DNA of 64,000 bases from Peribacillus frigoritolerans (lineage in GTDB: Bacteria; Bacillota; Bacilli; Bacillales; DSM-1321): the NCBI RefSeq assembly GCF_040250305.1, contig NZ_CP158190.1, forward strand, positions 2,388,001 through 2,452,000. Reading direction: 5' to 3'. The position numbers and the translations under genes are program-made. The notes beneath the pieces are model-generated. The model saw only the letters and a program-made list of their open reading frames with translations. It did not search any database and had not been told where the DNA came from. Positions 44,595 to 55,463 of this stretch are shown in pieces. Numbering within the stretch: the stretch's first letter is position 1; every line of letters begins with the position of its first letter.

Positions 44595-45080
44595 ATGGAT
44601 ATTATCTATAATATTTGTTTCATAACCCGAAAAAAATTCAACGAAGTCGAAGTGTTGATGCTATTTCGCCAAAAGAATCCCAATAAGCATAAATGGAATG
44701 GTATAGGCGGGAAGATAGAACAAGGTGAAACCATCGATGAATCGATGGAACGCGAAATTTTTGAAGAAACTGGATTGAAAGTAAGGGGGATGGCCTTTCG
44801 AGGGATCGTGACATGGAATCAAACGGGTGGAATGTATGTTTACAGAGCTGAAGATGCAGGGGGCGGGCTATCTGCCTGTGATGAAGGGGAACTTGCCTGG
44901 AAGCCATATCAATGGGTTATGGAGGCAATTGATGTTGTGTCCAACATAAAGTATTACCTAAAAGATATATTACAGGATGAACCACCACAAGAATTTGTCT
45001 GTACCTATGAAAATGAACAATTAATATCAGTCAAAAAAAAGCCTTTGCCTGATTGGGCAAAAGAATTGACTTTCAATTGA
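44595..45080 (+). CDS. NUDIX hydrolase (8-oxo-dGTP diphosphatase type)
   Basis: A 161-residue NUDIX protein with the box GGKIEQGETIDESMEREIFEETGL (residues about 37-60), which keeps the REx2EE core. LMLFRQKNPNKHKWNG upstream and the MutT-like length suggest it cleans oxidised nucleotides. It lies between yneR and a small minus-strand gene and ends with a terminator. Confidence 0.85.
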   Translation: MDIIYNICFITRKKFNEVEVLMLFRQKNPNKHKWNGIGGKIEQGETIDESMEREIFEETGLKVRGMAFRGIVTWNQTGGMYVYRAEDAGGGLSACDEGELAWKPYQWVMEAIDVVSNIKYYLKDILQDEPPQEFVCTYENEQLISVKKKPLPDWAKELTFN

Positions 45081-45104
45081 AAACCGCCCATGTGCGGTTT
45101 TTTT
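45080..45104 (+). terminator. Terminator of the NUDIX gene
   Basis: AAAACCGC (45080-45087) pairs with GCGGTTTT (45094-45101), followed by T. Confidence 0.85.
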
Positions 45105-45384
45105 GCTTTTTCTGATTCCTAAGCTAAATATCACAAAGTAGCAGAAGAATATTAAGGATTTTGGTATTTTTATGCAAGATACTGAAGTTATTTATTGTGA
45201 CGATTTACGGAAAACGAAATGTTAAAAGGGAGTACGGAAATATCCCGATTTATAAGGCAAGAGTATTTAAATATTAACTGGCAGGATTCCATAGAGGAAC
45301 GAAAAGGAAATACTATTATACGACGAAATTGATTGCTCGGTTTCTAATCCGTAAGGTAGTTTCGCACACATATGAGTATCCACA
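45105..45384. other. 280-bp intergenic region
   Basis: AT-rich. Only very short frames (under 20 codons) are open. I see no repeat or RNA. Confidence 0.4.
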
Positions 45385-45414
45385 AAAATAGCTGCAGATT
45401 CCTGCAGCTATTTT
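45385..45414 (-). terminator. Terminator of the small minus-strand gene
   Basis: AAAATAGCTGCAG (45385-45397) and CTGCAGCTATTTT (45402-45414) are perfect inverse repeats with a 4-base loop. The stem overlaps the stop codon of the gene. Confidence 0.85.
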
Positions 45415-45563
45415 GTATTTCCCTTTTCTTTTTCTTTTGCTTCAGCCTCGGCAAGCTTTCTCAGCAAAACGGGTGTAGGCATATGCATGATTTGCTCTAA
45501 AGGCAAGTTTAGTGACTTGGATAACTTTAATGCGGTTTCCGGTGATATTTGCAATGGCTTCAT
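45408..45563 (-). CDS. Small conserved-looking protein of unknown function (51 aa)
   Basis: Translation begins MKPLQISPETALKLSKSLNL, followed by PLEQIMHMPTPVLLRKLAEA and a charged Glu/Lys tail. It is probably a small helical protein. ATG at 45563 has GATAGGAGAAAG upstream, and a good terminator overlaps the stop, so the gene looks real. I do not recognise the family. Confidence 0.72.
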   Translation of the reverse strand: MKPLQISPETALKLSKSLNLPLEQIMHMPTPVLLRKLAEAEAKEKEKGNTK

Positions 45564-45879
45564 GGCACTTTCTCCTATCGATATTTAATAGCTAGTTCCA
45601 GTGTAGCCTCTGTTCTTCAATTATTCAATCCTTACTTGACCATTTATCCACCATACTATTCATTTGATGGGCAGTTAAGGTAAAAGAATTTTAGGTCCTT
45701 TTACCTTGACAAAAGACTTAGATTGAGGCCAAAATAAAAATATGTGTAGTCTAAATGAATTATTTATTTGATCTGAATCTAATTATTTTTATTTGAATTG
45801 GATACAAAGGCCTATATAGTGTTGGTGGAATATCTTGGATCCGCTTTATCGTGAAATACAAAATCAGGGGGAGTGGGAT
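45564..45879. other. 316-bp region upstream of hemAT
   Basis: AT-rich, with no gene seen. It should carry the divergent promoters of the small gene and hemAT. TTGACA at about 45705 has no matching -10 at a normal distance that I could find. A TTG at 45835 is in frame with hemAT but has no ribosome binding site. Confidence 0.4.
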
Positions 45880-47178
45880 ATGGGGATCTTCATGAAAGCG
45901 AAGCCGGAAAAAGCAATCTGGTTTCAAAAAGCAAAAGAAACAGATGGCATATTGGATGTAAGCAGTGAACAGGTGAAACTGCAGGTGACTATCATCGATT
46001 TAACTGAATTCGATTTAAAGCTGATCCATGCCTTTAGAGAGGCAATCGAGCCCCAGGTAGAGGGAGTTGTTGATGCCTTTTATCAAACGATTCTGCAGGT
46101 TCCTGAATTGAAAGGGATTATTACGTCGCACAGCACAGTGGGAAAATTGAGGAAAACGTTAATTACTCATATGTTATCTTTATTCAATGGTGTGATTGAC
46201 GATGAGTTTGTTGAATTACGGAATAAGGTGGCTAAGACTCATTATCGTATTGGCCTACAGCCCCTGTGGTATTCATCCGGTTTTCAAAATGTTCAAAATC
46301 ACTTGCAAAGAATTGTCTTTGATCAAACCAAGAATGAAGAAGAACAGCGGGCATTAATATCAGCGATAGGAAAAATACTCAATCTGGAACAGCAGTTAGT
46401 CCTTGAGGCATATGAAGTGGAAAATTTAAATGCTAGGGAAAATCAATATAAAGAAATAAAAGAGGAAGTGAGAAGGAAAATCTCGTTAGTTAGTGAAGAA
46501 GTCTTGAATTTAAGTGAAGAAACAGATGCTTCCGTTAAGCAATTGATAGAAAACGGGCAATATATCAAATTGCAGATTGCAACGCGCGCTGAACAATCAC
46601 TTCGTTCAAAAACAATGGCTGAAGAGGGACAGAATCGCATGCAAATCTTAACGGAAAAGATACAAAACCTTGTTATTTTCATGAAAAATGTTGATGAAAA
46701 GATCGTTTTATTAAACCAATCCTTCGTAAGCATTACCGAGTTTGTTAAGCTTGTACAGGGAATGGCCGACCAGACAAATTTACTTTCATTGAACTCAGCC
46801 ATCGAGGCAGCACGGGCAGGTGAACATGGTAGTGGATTTGCGGTCGTTTCGAATGAGGTCAGGAAACTTGCTGAACAGACTAAAAAATCGATAACTGAAA
46901 TAGATGCAATCGTACAAACATCAAATGAATATATGAAAGATGTTGTTGATTCAGTCCTAAGGGTCAAGGAAGTCGTTCAAGCAGGCGAGAAGGAATCGGA
47001 GTTAACAGAAAATTCCTTCAATGAAATAATCGGAGTCATCAAAGGGAATATAACGGATTCTGCAGAAATGGAAATGACAATTCAGGGATTAGTGTCAATC
47101 ATCCAGGAAATCGGAAACGCCACTGAAATGGTTTCGAGGCATGCCGGTATCCTGAATAACACGGCAAATGAATTGTAG
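45880..47178 (+). CDS. hemAT: Heme-based aerotaxis transducer HemAT (globin-coupled sensor)
   Basis: A 432-residue soluble chemoreceptor. The N-terminal globin domain (about residues 30-180) holds the proximal haem histidine H121 in [14 protein letters not shown]. The C-terminal methyl-accepting signalling domain has the hairpin tip [20 protein letters not shown]. It binds oxygen and signals to CheA. Length matches B. subtilis HemAT (432). ATG 45880 follows AGGGGGAG. No membrane segment is present. In contrast to B. subtilis it lies beside plsY. Confidence 0.93.
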   Translation: MGIFMKAKPEKAIWFQKAKETDGILDVSSEQVKLQVTIIDLTEFDLKLIHAFREAIEPQVEGVVDAFYQTILQVPELKGIITSHSTVGKLRKTLITHMLSLFNGVIDDEFVELRNKVAKTHYRIGLQPLWYSSGFQNVQNHLQRIVFDQTKNEEEQRALISAIGKILNLEQQLVLEAYEVENLNARENQYKEIKEEVRRKISLVSEEVLNLSEETDASVKQLIENGQYIKLQIATRAEQSLRSKTMAEEGQNRMQILTEKIQNLVIFMKNVDEKIVLLNQSFVSITEFVKLVQGMADQTNLLSLNSAIEAARAGEHGSGFAVVSNEVRKLAEQTKKSITEIDAIVQTSNEYMKDVVDSVLRVKEVVQAGEKESELTENSFNEIIGVIKGNITDSAEMEMTIQGLVSIIQEIGNATEMVSRHAGILNNTANEL

Positions 47179-47183
47179 AATGG

Positions 47184-47214
47184 AAAATAGGCCCATGCAT
47201 ACGGGCCTATTTTT
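47184..47214. terminator. Bidirectional terminator between hemAT and plsY
   Basis: AAAATAGGCCC (47184-47194) and GGGCCTATTTT (47203-47213) are perfect inverse repeats between two convergent genes. Confidence 0.88.
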
Positions 47215-47233
47215 CACTTGGATATGGTGTGTT

Positions 47234-47821
47234 TTACAACCACTTTACCTTCGGTTCAGTTTTATCGATAATCCGCTTGATATTTGCGCGATGCCGGTAA
47301 AAAATGAAGATCGTTATTAAACTGATTACAATAATGAGCGCCAAATCTTCAATATGAAAAACTAAACTGTAGATGAGAGCAAGTAGACAAGCAATCATGG
47401 ATGAAAGCGAGACATATTTGGATATGTATAAGGATATAAAGAAGATGATGACGGCAAAGACAAAAAACCATGGTTCATAAGCAAGAATGACACCAGCAGA
47501 AGTTGCCACCGCTTTTCCGCCCCGAAAGTTTGCAAAAATGGGAAACATATGACCGATTACCGCAATAACTCCAGCTAACAATAAATGCATGTCCACGCCT
47601 AGTATATACGGCAGAAAAGTTGCTAGGGTACCCTTAAGTATATCCATGATAGTAACGGTTAGCCCTGCCTTGACACCAAGTGTCCTGAAGGTATTTGTCC
47701 CGCCTAGATTCTTACTGCCATGCTCACGGATGTCGATTTTGTAGAAAGTTTTACCGATTATTAAACCGGAAGGAATCGAGCCGATCAGGTAGGCAGCCAG
47801 TATAGTGATAAATGTAAGCAT
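47234..47821 (-). CDS. plsY: Acyl-phosphate glycerol-3-phosphate acyltransferase PlsY
   Basis: A 195-residue integral membrane enzyme with five or so helices. It starts phospholipid synthesis by moving an acyl group from acyl phosphate to glycerol 3-phosphate. Motifs are [30 protein letters not shown], and the phosphate-binding [12 protein letters not shown]. Same position as B. subtilis plsY (yneS). Confidence 0.95.
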   Translation of the reverse strand: MLTFITILAAYLIGSIPSGLIIGKTFYKIDIREHGSKNLGGTNTFRTLGVKAGLTVTIMDILKGTLATFLPYILGVDMHLLLAGVIAVIGHMFPIFANFRGGKAVATSAGVILAYEPWFFVFAVIIFFISLYISKYVSLSSMIACLLALIYSLVFHIEDLALIIVISLITIFIFYRHRANIKRIIDKTEPKVKWL

Positions 47822-48303
47822 TCTATTACCCTTTCTTTTAAGAAAAATCTTCTTTTTTTATCACGTTCAAGGGACGATTGTTCCCTTTTTCAAAAATAAA
47901 CGTGTAGAAATAGCCAAAAACAGCCTTAAAATGCCTGTTAAGCTTCTCTTATTGTAACATTTTCGTGACAAAATGGTACGGCTGTCCAAAAAAAAATCCA
48001 CTAAAAAAATGAATTTTCCTTGATGAACTTACATCTTTTGATATACGTTAAGTTCATGAAGGGTAAAAGGTTTAGCCTTCCTTATTTTCGTAAATATAAA
48101 ATGAAGGATGCCTCCTTGTATAAATTGTTACAATACGTGGTAGTCTGTATGAACATAAAGGCAGTTAAGTGAGTCATGCCTTTTCGAAACCTATTATTTC
48201 TTGTATAATGGTTTTTCTTAATAATGGTAATCCGTAAAATACACTTGTTAAGGAATACTCTTTATTCAAATATTACATTTTATTATAAAGGGGATTGAAA
48301 AGA
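47822..48303. other. 482-bp intergenic region between plsY and yneT
   Basis: Holds the divergent promoters of plsY and yneT. An AT-rich stretch with no open frame of note. Short imperfect inverse repeats near 47920-47945 (AAACAGCC-TTAAAATGCCTGTT) are too weak to name. Confidence 0.4.
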
Positions 48304-48714
48304 ATGATAGAAAATCCAAGCAGAGAAGAAATGGGAAAGATGTTGAAAAATTCGAAGCGCATCGCTGTCGTTGGTTTATCTGATAACCCTGAGCGCACTT
48401 CATATATGGTATCGAAGGCTATGCAGGATAGCGGTTATGAAATCATCCCGGTAAACCCTGCTGTATCTGAAGTGCTGGGTGTGAAGGCAGTTAAAGCCCT
48501 GAAAGATATTGAAGGGCACGTCGATATCGTCAATGTTTTCCGCCGTTCAGAGTTCCTTCCTGAGATAGCCAAGGAATTTGCTGAAATCGATGCAGATATC
48601 TTTTGGGCGCAGCTAGGGGTGGAAAATGAAGAAGCGTATAATTTTTTGAAAGAAAAAGGATATACTGTCATCATGAATCGATGCATAAAAGTCGAACACG
48701 CCCTTACTAAGTAA
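48304..48714 (+). CDS. yneT: CoA-binding protein YneT
   Basis: A 136-residue CoA_binding-domain protein (Rossmann-type), with KRIAVVGLSDNPERTSYMVS, YEIIPVNPAVSEVLG and a C-terminal VIMNRCIKVEH. Relatives bind CoA; a role in protection of CoA or as a regulatory module is assumed. ATG 48304 is chosen over TTG 48295, which abuts the AAAGGGG site. Gene order next to parE matches B. subtilis. Confidence 0.9.
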   Translation: MIENPSREEMGKMLKNSKRIAVVGLSDNPERTSYMVSKAMQDSGYEIIPVNPAVSEVLGVKAVKALKDIEGHVDIVNVFRRSEFLPEIAKEFAEIDADIFWAQLGVENEEAYNFLKEKGYTVIMNRCIKVEHALTK

Positions 48715-48719
48715 AAATG

Positions 48720-48745
48720 AAGAGCGGAACTTCCGCTCTTTTTTT
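48720..48745 (+). terminator. Terminator of yneT
   Basis: AAGAGCGGAA (48720-48729) and TTCCGCTCTT (48731-48740) followed by T. Confidence 0.88.
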
Positions 48746-48939
48746 AAGGTATCGCTGTATCTCAACCCGGAGATAAACTAAAATGCAGGGAAAATTTAAG
48801 CCATTAAAGCTTAATTTGATTAAAATAATAAAAGTATATTTGCCAAATGAAAATTTACCGCTACAATTAGAATGGTAGCTATGATACGTTTTCATGTTCC
48901 AATCAAGGTGCTAACGCTAATAAAAGGGACGAAAAAAAT

Positions 48940-48975
48940 AGAACACTTGTTCTTTATTCGTAAAAGTATTATACT
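48940..48975 (+). promoter_or_regulatory. parEC promoter overlapped by a LexA (DinR) box
   Basis: TTGTTC (48947-48952), 17-base spacer, TATACT (48970-48975). AGAAC-ACTT-GTTCT (48940-48953) is a perfect palindrome in its arms and fits the Gram-positive SOS box core GAAC-N4-GTTC. It covers the -35. As I recall, parEC belongs to the B. subtilis LexA regulon. Confidence 0.7.
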
Positions 48976-49081
48976 TTTTATATGATATTAACGTATGAAT
49001 GGATTTATTAAGCTAGTGAGTCATTTCATTGCAGTATGATTTGGCCCGGAAATTGTGTTTAGTAAGGAAAGGGGAATTTCT

Positions 49082-51067
49082 GTGGCAAAGAAAGTAAAAA
49101 CAATCGAGTACAATGATGATGCAATTCAGGTACTGGAAGGACTCGAAGCGGTCAGAAAACGTCCCGGTATGTATATCGGCAGTACTGATGCACGCGGACT
49201 TCATCATTTAGTGTACGAGATTGTAGATAACTCCGTAGATGAGGCTTTAGCTGGATATGGAGACCAAATTAGTGTGAAAATACATAAAGATAACAGTGTA
49301 AGTGTGTCTGATAAAGGGCGCGGAATGCCTATTGGCATGCATAAATTAGGTAAACCGACGCCTGAAGTCATTTTGACGATTCTTCATGCTGGAGGTAAAT
49401 TTGGACAAGGCGGATATAAAACGAGTGGAGGCCTTCATGGAGTCGGTGCTTCGGTCGTTAACGCGTTGTCTGAATGGCTTGTCGTGACGATCAAAAGGGA
49501 CGGGTTCATTTACGAACAACGGTTTTTCAATGGCGGAAAGCCAGAAACCACACTGGAGAAAATCGGTAAAACCAATCAAGCCGGTACCAAGATCCACTTC
49601 AAGCCCGATCCAAAAATATTTTCGGTGACTACTTTTAATTATGAGATCTTATGTGAGCGTCTTCGCGAATCAGCCTTTCTTTTAAAAGGCATGAAGATAG
49701 AATTGACGGATGAGCGTAACGACCATAATGAAGTTTTTCACTATGAAAATGGAATTGAAGCGTTTGTCGATTATTTAAATGAAGAAAAAGAGACCCTTCA
49801 TAGTGTAGTCAGCTTAGAAGGGGAACAAAATGGGATAGAAGTCGAACTCGCCTTTCAATTCAACGATGGCTATTCAGAGAATATTTTAAGCTTTGTCAAT
49901 AATGTTCGTACAAAAGATGGAGGCACCCATGAGATTGGCGCAAAAACGGCCATGACACGGGCATTTAATGATTATGCCAGAAAGATGGGGCTATTGAAGG
50001 AAAAAGATAAAAACCTCGAAGGTACCGATATACGTGAAGGCTTGTCTTCAATCATTTCAGTACGTATCCCTGAAGAACTTCTTCAATTCGAAGGACAAAC
50101 CAAGAGCAAGCTTGGAACAAGTGAAGCCCGTTCTGCAGTCGATTCCATCGTATCAGAGCACTTAGCCTACTTTTTTGAAGAAGATCCGACCACGAGTACC
50201 CTATTGGTTAAAAAAGCGATTAAAGCGTTCCAAGCAAGGGAAGCGGCACGCAAGGCTCGTGAAGACGCAAGAAGCGGGAAGAAACGGAAAAAATCCGATG
50301 CCATCCTTTCTGGGAAATTAACACCAGCTCAATCGAAAAATCCCGAACGGAATGAACTGTATCTTGTAGAAGGGGACTCTGCTGGGGGATCCGCTAAACA
50401 AGGACGAGATCGCCGTTTCCAAGCAGTTCTTCCATTGCGGGGTAAAGTTATCAATACGGAAAAGGCAAAACTGGCGGATATCTTTAAAAACGAGGAAATA
50501 AATACGATCATCCATGCCATCGGCGGAGGTGTCGGGGCGGAATTCAATACGCCGGACACTAACTATGATAAAGTGATCATCATGACTGATGCCGATACGG
50601 ATGGAGCCCATATCCAAGTGCTGCTGCTGACATTCTTTTATCGCTATATGAAGCCGTTAATAGAGGCAGGAAAGGTTTACATTGCCTTGCCCCCTTTATA
50701 TAAAGTGAGTAAAGGGACCGGGAAGAAAGAAGTCATTGAATATGCTTGGAGCGACGAGGAGCTTCAGGGAGCGATAGACAAGGTGGGGAAAGGCTATATG
50801 ATTCAGCGCTATAAAGGGCTGGGTGAGATGAATGCCGATCAATTATGGGATACCACCATGAATCCGGAAACAAGGACATTGATACGTGTGAAGATCGATG
50901 ATGGGGCACGTGCGGAAAGACGTGTGACAACTTTGATGGGAGATAAGGTTGAACCGCGTCGTAAGTGGATTGAAGCCAATGTCGCTTTTGGTCTCGAAGA
51001 GGAATCGAATATTTTAGATAATGAAAATATGTCGATTGAAGAGGAGGTCAATAACGATGGTATTTGA
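49082..51067 (+). CDS. parE: DNA topoisomerase IV subunit B (ParE)
   Basis: A 661-residue type IIA topoisomerase ATPase subunit. The GHKL ATPase domain has [15 protein letters not shown] and [15 protein letters not shown]; the TOPRIM domain has [17 protein letters not shown] and [12 protein letters not shown], and the end has [16 protein letters not shown] 49082 after AAAGGGGAA gives the usual ParE start [14 protein letters not shown]; the TTG frame from 49055 has no such site. The parC start overlaps its end by 11 bases. It unlinks daughter chromosomes together with ParC. Confidence 0.96.
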   Translation: MAKKVKTIEYNDDAIQVLEGLEAVRKRPGMYIGSTDARGLHHLVYEIVDNSVDEALAGYGDQISVKIHKDNSVSVSDKGRGMPIGMHKLGKPTPEVILTILHAGGKFGQGGYKTSGGLHGVGASVVNALSEWLVVTIKRDGFIYEQRFFNGGKPETTLEKIGKTNQAGTKIHFKPDPKIFSVTTFNYEILCERLRESAFLLKGMKIELTDERNDHNEVFHYENGIEAFVDYLNEEKETLHSVVSLEGEQNGIEVELAFQFNDGYSENILSFVNNVRTKDGGTHEIGAKTAMTRAFNDYARKMGLLKEKDKNLEGTDIREGLSSIISVRIPEELLQFEGQTKSKLGTSEARSAVDSIVSEHLAYFFEEDPTTSTLLVKKAIKAFQAREAARKAREDARSGKKRKKSDAILSGKLTPAQSKNPERNELYLVEGDSAGGSAKQGRDRRFQAVLPLRGKVINTEKAKLADIFKNEEINTIIHAIGGGVGAEFNTPDTNYDKVIIMTDADTDGAHIQVLLLTFFYRYMKPLIEAGKVYIALPPLYKVSKGTGKKEVIEYAWSDEELQGAIDKVGKGYMIQRYKGLGEMNADQLWDTTMNPETRTLIRVKIDDGARAERRVTTLMGDKVEPRRKWIEANVAFGLEEESNILDNENMSIEEEVNNDGI

Positions 51068-53501
51068 AGAAACGTTTCGGGATTTGCCGCTTGAAGAGGT
51101 AATTGGTGACCGCTTCGGGCGTTATAGTAAATATATTATTCAAGATCGGGCACTTCCAGATGCAAGGGACGGTTTAAAACCGGTGCAGCGCAGGATATTG
51201 TATGCGATGCATGTCGAAGGAAATACTCAGGAAAAAGGATTTAGGAAATCCGCAAAAACGGTCGGTAATGTAATTGGTAACTATCACCCTCACGGAGATT
51301 CATCCGTTTATGAGGCAATGGTTCGGATGAGCCAAGACTGGAAGCTGCGGAAGGTCATGGTCCAAATGCACGGAAACAACGGTAGTATTGATGGAGATCC
51401 GCCTGCTGCGATGCGATATACGGAAGCAAGGCTTTCATCGATTGCCTCCGAGATGCTGCGGGATATTGAAAAAAGGACGGTCGATTTTGTACCGAACTTT
51501 GATGATACTTCGGAAGAGCCCATTGTATTGCCTGCAATGTTCCCTAACCTGCTTGTAAATGGCTCTACAGGAATTTCAGCAGGCTATGCCACTGAAATCC
51601 CGCCACATCAATTAGGTGAAGTCATTGATGCGGCCATTATGCGAATCGATAAGCCGGAAGCGACTGTCGCTGACTTAATGACGGTCATTAAAGGGCCGGA
51701 TTTTCCTACTGGCGGTATCATTCAAGGCATTGAAGGCATTCGTAAGGCCTATGAAACAGGTAAAGGGAAAATAATCATTCGCGGGTTGGCGGAAGTGGAA
51801 ACGATTCGGGGCGGCAAACAGCAAATCGTCATCACTGAAATCCCATATGAAGTCAATAAAGCCAACCTTGTTAAGAAAATGGATGAGTTCCGTCTAGACC
51901 GGAAAGTGGAAGGTATCGCCGAAGTAAGAGATGAAACCGACCGTACAGGACTGCGCATTGTCATCGAACTGAAAAAAGAAGCAGATGCAAATGGAGTCCT
52001 GCATTATTTATACAAAAATTCCGATCTCCAAATTGCATACAATTTCAATATGGTCGCGATTTATAAAAAACGGCCAACATTGATGAGCCTGCCAAAAATG
52101 CTCGATGCATATATCGAACACCGTAAAGAGGTAATCGTGAACCGTTCACGTTATGAATTGCAAAAGGCACATGACCGGGCACATATCGTCGATGGTTTAG
52201 TGAAGGCTTTGTCTATATTAGATGAGGTCATCGCTGTCATCCGTGCATCTAAAGACAAACGGAATGCCAAAGATAACCTCATTGCTAAATTCGATTTTAC
52301 AGAAGCGCAAGCTGAAGCCATTGTCTCCTTGCAGCTATACAGGCTGACAAATACGGATATTACAGCACTTGAAGCAGAGGCAGCGGAATTGAAAAACAAA
52401 ATTGAGGAATTGACAAAGATTCTTGGCAGTGAAAAAGTTCTTCTTCAAGTAATTAAAAAAGAACTTCGATTCATTAAAAAGGGCTTTGATGACGGACGGC
52501 GTTCCAAAATCGAAAAAGAAATTGAAGAAATCAAAATCAATCTTGAAGTCTTGATTGCGAGTGAGGACGTGATGGTGACCGTGACGAAAGAAGGCTATGT
52601 CAAACGGACTTCGTTACGATCTTATGCAGCATCAGGCGGTCTTGATTTTGGCATGAAGGATTCCGATCGCCTGCTCCAGAGGTTGGAGATGAATACAACG
52701 GATGTCCTGTTGCTATTCACATCCAAAGGGAACTACCTCTATTGTCCAGTTCATCAGCTTCCTGATATTCGCTGGAAGGAAACCGGTCAGCATATCGCGA
52801 ACATCATTCCAATCGACAGGGAAGAACAAATCATAAAAGCGATTCCAATCAAAGAGTTTGCCGTGCCGGAATTCTTAGTGTTCATCACGAAAAATGGTAT
52901 GGTGAAAAAGACAGAATTAGCTTCCTATAAAGCCCAGCGTCATTCAAAACCGCTGGTTGGTGTCAATTTAAAAGGTGACGATGAACTTGTCGATGTCCAT
53001 CATACCAATGGACAGGCTGACCTTTTCCTGGTCACCCATAACGGCTATGGTTTATGGTTTGATGAAGAAGAAGTAAGTATTGTCGGTGTTCGGGCAGCAG
53101 GAGTCAAAGGGATTAATTTGAAAGAAGATGACTATGTCATTGGCGGAAAGGTTTTGGCCAAGGATAGTAAAGAATCGATCTTTATCGTTACACAGCGCGG
53201 TGCCATAAAGAAAATGAAACTAACCGAGTTTGAAAAAACGAGCCGGGCAAAACGCGGTGTCGTGGTCTTGAGGGAATTGAAATCGAATCCTCATAGGGTC
53301 ATTGGATTTGATATCATTAACAAAACGGACAGTCTATTCATTCTTTCTGAAAAGGGGACCATTGAAACGATTCATGCCGCTTCATTAAAAAACCATGATC
53401 GATATACGAATGGATCATTTGTTTTTGATGAAACGGTCAGTGGAAAAGCGAAAGAATTATGGAAAATATCATTGGAAGATGACTCCGCCATAGAGCAGTG
53501 A
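51057..53501 (+). CDS. parC: DNA topoisomerase IV subunit A (ParC)
   Basis: An 814-residue subunit with the DNA-cleaving tyrosine Y121 ([11 protein letters not shown]). The quinolone-resistance region reads [19 protein letters not shown], with Ser and Glu at the usual hot-spot positions, so no classic resistance change is seen. The C-terminal beta-pinwheel repeats follow from about residue 500. ATG 51057 has GAGGAGG ten bases upstream, inside parE. Terminator right after. Confidence 0.96.
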   Translation: MVFEETFRDLPLEEVIGDRFGRYSKYIIQDRALPDARDGLKPVQRRILYAMHVEGNTQEKGFRKSAKTVGNVIGNYHPHGDSSVYEAMVRMSQDWKLRKVMVQMHGNNGSIDGDPPAAMRYTEARLSSIASEMLRDIEKRTVDFVPNFDDTSEEPIVLPAMFPNLLVNGSTGISAGYATEIPPHQLGEVIDAAIMRIDKPEATVADLMTVIKGPDFPTGGIIQGIEGIRKAYETGKGKIIIRGLAEVETIRGGKQQIVITEIPYEVNKANLVKKMDEFRLDRKVEGIAEVRDETDRTGLRIVIELKKEADANGVLHYLYKNSDLQIAYNFNMVAIYKKRPTLMSLPKMLDAYIEHRKEVIVNRSRYELQKAHDRAHIVDGLVKALSILDEVIAVIRASKDKRNAKDNLIAKFDFTEAQAEAIVSLQLYRLTNTDITALEAEAAELKNKIEELTKILGSEKVLLQVIKKELRFIKKGFDDGRRSKIEKEIEEIKINLEVLIASEDVMVTVTKEGYVKRTSLRSYAASGGLDFGMKDSDRLLQRLEMNTTDVLLLFTSKGNYLYCPVHQLPDIRWKETGQHIANIIPIDREEQIIKAIPIKEFAVPEFLVFITKNGMVKKTELASYKAQRHSKPLVGVNLKGDDELVDVHHTNGQADLFLVTHNGYGLWFDEEEVSIVGVRAAGVKGINLKEDDYVIGGKVLAKDSKESIFIVTQRGAIKKMKLTEFEKTSRAKRGVVVLRELKSNPHRVIGFDIINKTDSLFILSEKGTIETIHAASLKNHDRYTNGSFVFDETVSGKAKELWKISLEDDSAIEQ

Positions 53502-53511
53502 ATCATTTTTT

Positions 53512-53550
53512 AAAACGGGATGCTGATCTTGATCAGCATCCCGTTTTATT
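53512..53550 (+). terminator. Terminator of parEC
   Basis: AAAACGGGATGCTGATC (53512-53528) and GATCAGCATCCCGTTTT (53531-53547) form a perfect 17-bp stem. Confidence 0.93.
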
Positions 53551-53634
53551 TTCAAAAAATATCCTTCAAGAAAAAAACCACTTGCCCCGCACTACAAGTT
53601 GAGTCCTTTACGGAAGCATCTCTAAATTCAAAAA

Positions 53635-53649
53635 TGACTTATTGAGTCA
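53635..53649. promoter_or_regulatory. Candidate upstream activating site for the sigma-54 promoter
   Basis: TGACT-TATTG-AGTCA is a perfect inverted repeat 106 bases before the -12 element region. A further dyad, TTCAATTTTGAA, lies at about 53702. Distance and dyad form fit binding sites of a sigma-54 activator; the activator encoded at 59600 is the candidate. Confidence 0.45.
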
Positions 53650-53755
53650 ATTTTAAATCCTAGCATTATGAACCTAATATTATTAAGGGTGCAGCAAATA
53701 ATTCAATTTTGAATTTTACCATTGATTGAATCAGCGTAACATAACGATTTATTTT

Positions 53756-53770
53756 TGGCACACTCCTTGC
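53756..53770 (+). promoter_or_regulatory. Sigma-54 (-24/-12) promoter of the acyl-CoA operon
   Basis: TGGCAC (53756-53761), ACTCC, TTGC (53767-53770) matches the sigma-54 consensus TGGCAC-N5-TTGC exactly. It lies 53 bases before the ligase start. Confidence 0.88.
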
Positions 53771-53822
53771 ATATTGTTTAGTATGACTTCTTTATTTTTT
53801 GAATGAAGAAAGGGGAGGGCCA

Positions 53823-55424
53823 ATGGATAGACCTTGGAAAAAACATATCCCGCAAGGAAATCCAAGCGAGATTGATATTCCTGAAATATCTTTGACAGAA
53901 CTATTTTATCAATCCGTCGAACAATATTCGGATAAAACAGCGGTTACGTTCATGGAGCAGAGTTATACATATTCAGAGTTGGGGACGTTAGTGAAAAGAT
54001 GTGCCCGCTTGCTTGCTGCTGAAGGGATTGGAAAGGGAGATCGTGTGGCTGTTATGCTTCCTAATTGTCCACAATATCCAATTGGTTTTTTTGGAACTCT
54101 TTTGAATGGAGCCATTGTTGTCCAAATCAATCCAATGTATAAGGCGAACGAATTAATACATGTCCTGAAAGACTCAGGTGCAAGGCACATCATTGTGCTA
54201 GATGATTTAGTGCCAATAGTTGAAGCCGTTATAGCTGAAACCGATGTTGAAAAGGTGTTGAGCGTGTCGCTGGAAAAGGGCAAATGTGAAATGACAAAAA
54301 AACTGCTATCTGTAACAGAAGCGGATTTCAGTGTGGAGATTGATCCTGCTAGAGATGTCGCCGTTCTCCAATATACAGGAGGAACGACAGGGCGTTCTAA
54401 AGGGGCGATGCTAACACATCGTAATATCGTAGCCAATACGCTGCAAAGTGCAGCAACTTCAAGAATCAATACTCAAAAGGGTAAAGAAAGGGTACTAGGC
54501 GTTTCCCCATTATTTCATGTTTACGGCATGACTTCAGGGATGAACCTGACATTTTATAATGGCGGGGAATTAATTCTTGTATCCAGGTTTGAGGTGACGG
54601 AGATTGTCGATATTATCAATGATCTTAAACCGACTATTTTTCCAGGGGTACCGACGATGTACATTGCTTTATTACAATATTACCAGTCCCATCCATTTGA
54701 TTTGCATACATTGAAATCTTGCGTTTCGGGTTCGTCACCATTGCCATTGAATGTATTGTCAAGGTTTAATGAATTGAGCGGGACAAAGATTGCAGAAGGC
54801 TATGGCCTGTCCGAGGCATCACCGGTCACGCACCGGAATCCAGTTAGCGGCCTGCAAAAACCCGGAAGTATCGGGATTCCGATACAAAATACGGATGCCG
54901 CCATAATTGACAGTATTTCAGGAGAGCCTGCCCTCTTGGTTGATACTCCAGGTGAATTGGTCATAAAGGGTCCACAGGTAATGAAAGGTTATTGGGGCAT
55001 GCCTGAAGAGACGCGGCAGACGATTCAAAACGGATGGCTGCATACCGGTGATATTGCCAAGATGGATGAAGATGGCTTCTTTTACATTGTTGGACGGAAG
55101 AAAGAAATGATCATAGCAGGCGGATTCAATATATATCCAATTGAAATTGAAGATATATTATACAGCCATCCTAAGGTTCTGGAAGCTGCCGTCTTTGGCG
55201 TTCCCGATCAATATCGCGGTGAAACGGTACACGCAGCGGTAGTTCTAAAACCAACTGAAAGAATAACTGAAAACGAATTGAAGGAGTATTGCCGAAAGCA
55301 GCTCGCTGCCTTTAAAGTCCCAAAAGCAATCACATTTGAAAGTGAACTTCCGAAGACGGCAGTAGGTAAAATCTTAAAACGCAAACTTCAGGAAAAACAT
55401 ATTGCTTATTCGGATAAAATATGA
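53823..55424 (+). CDS. Acyl-CoA synthetase (AMP-forming, long-chain fatty acid or related)
   Basis: A 533-residue member of the AMP-dependent ligase family. Motifs: P-loop VLQYTGGTTGRSKGAM (around residue 184), EGYGLSEASPV, WLHTGDIAKMDEDGFFYIVG and the C-terminal catalytic Lys in PKTAVGKILKRKL. It activates a carboxylic acid to its CoA ester, the first step of a beta-oxidation type route. ATG 53823 follows AGGGGAGGG. The stop codon lies within a cre site. The acid is not identified: fatty, branched or aromatic side-chain acids are all possible. Confidence 0.9.
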   Translation: MDRPWKKHIPQGNPSEIDIPEISLTELFYQSVEQYSDKTAVTFMEQSYTYSELGTLVKRCARLLAAEGIGKGDRVAVMLPNCPQYPIGFFGTLLNGAIVVQINPMYKANELIHVLKDSGARHIIVLDDLVPIVEAVIAETDVEKVLSVSLEKGKCEMTKKLLSVTEADFSVEIDPARDVAVLQYTGGTTGRSKGAMLTHRNIVANTLQSAATSRINTQKGKERVLGVSPLFHVYGMTSGMNLTFYNGGELILVSRFEVTEIVDIINDLKPTIFPGVPTMYIALLQYYQSHPFDLHTLKSCVSGSSPLPLNVLSRFNELSGTKIAEGYGLSEASPVTHRNPVSGLQKPGSIGIPIQNTDAAIIDSISGEPALLVDTPGELVIKGPQVMKGYWGMPEETRQTIQNGWLHTGDIAKMDEDGFFYIVGRKKEMIIAGGFNIYPIEIEDILYSHPKVLEAAVFGVPDQYRGETVHAAVVLKPTERITENELKEYCRKQLAAFKVPKAITFESELPKTAVGKILKRKLQEKHIAYSDKI

Positions 55425-55435
55425 AAGCGTTAACA
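55422..55435 (+). promoter_or_regulatory. CcpA site (cre) inside the acyl-CoA operon
   Basis: TGAAAGCGTTAACA differs at one base from the classic amyE cre (TGTAAGCGTTAACA). It overlaps the ligase stop codon, so CcpA could act as a roadblock within the operon. The 19-nt sequence to 55440 recurs before livH with one change. Confidence 0.75.
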
Positions 55436-55463
55436 ACCAATTCGCAGATAGAGGGGAATGCAA

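Noticed and set aside
51277..51350. Fluoroquinolone-resistance change in ParC
   Set aside because: The hot-spot Ser and Glu are both present in GDSSVYEAM; nothing suggests resistance.
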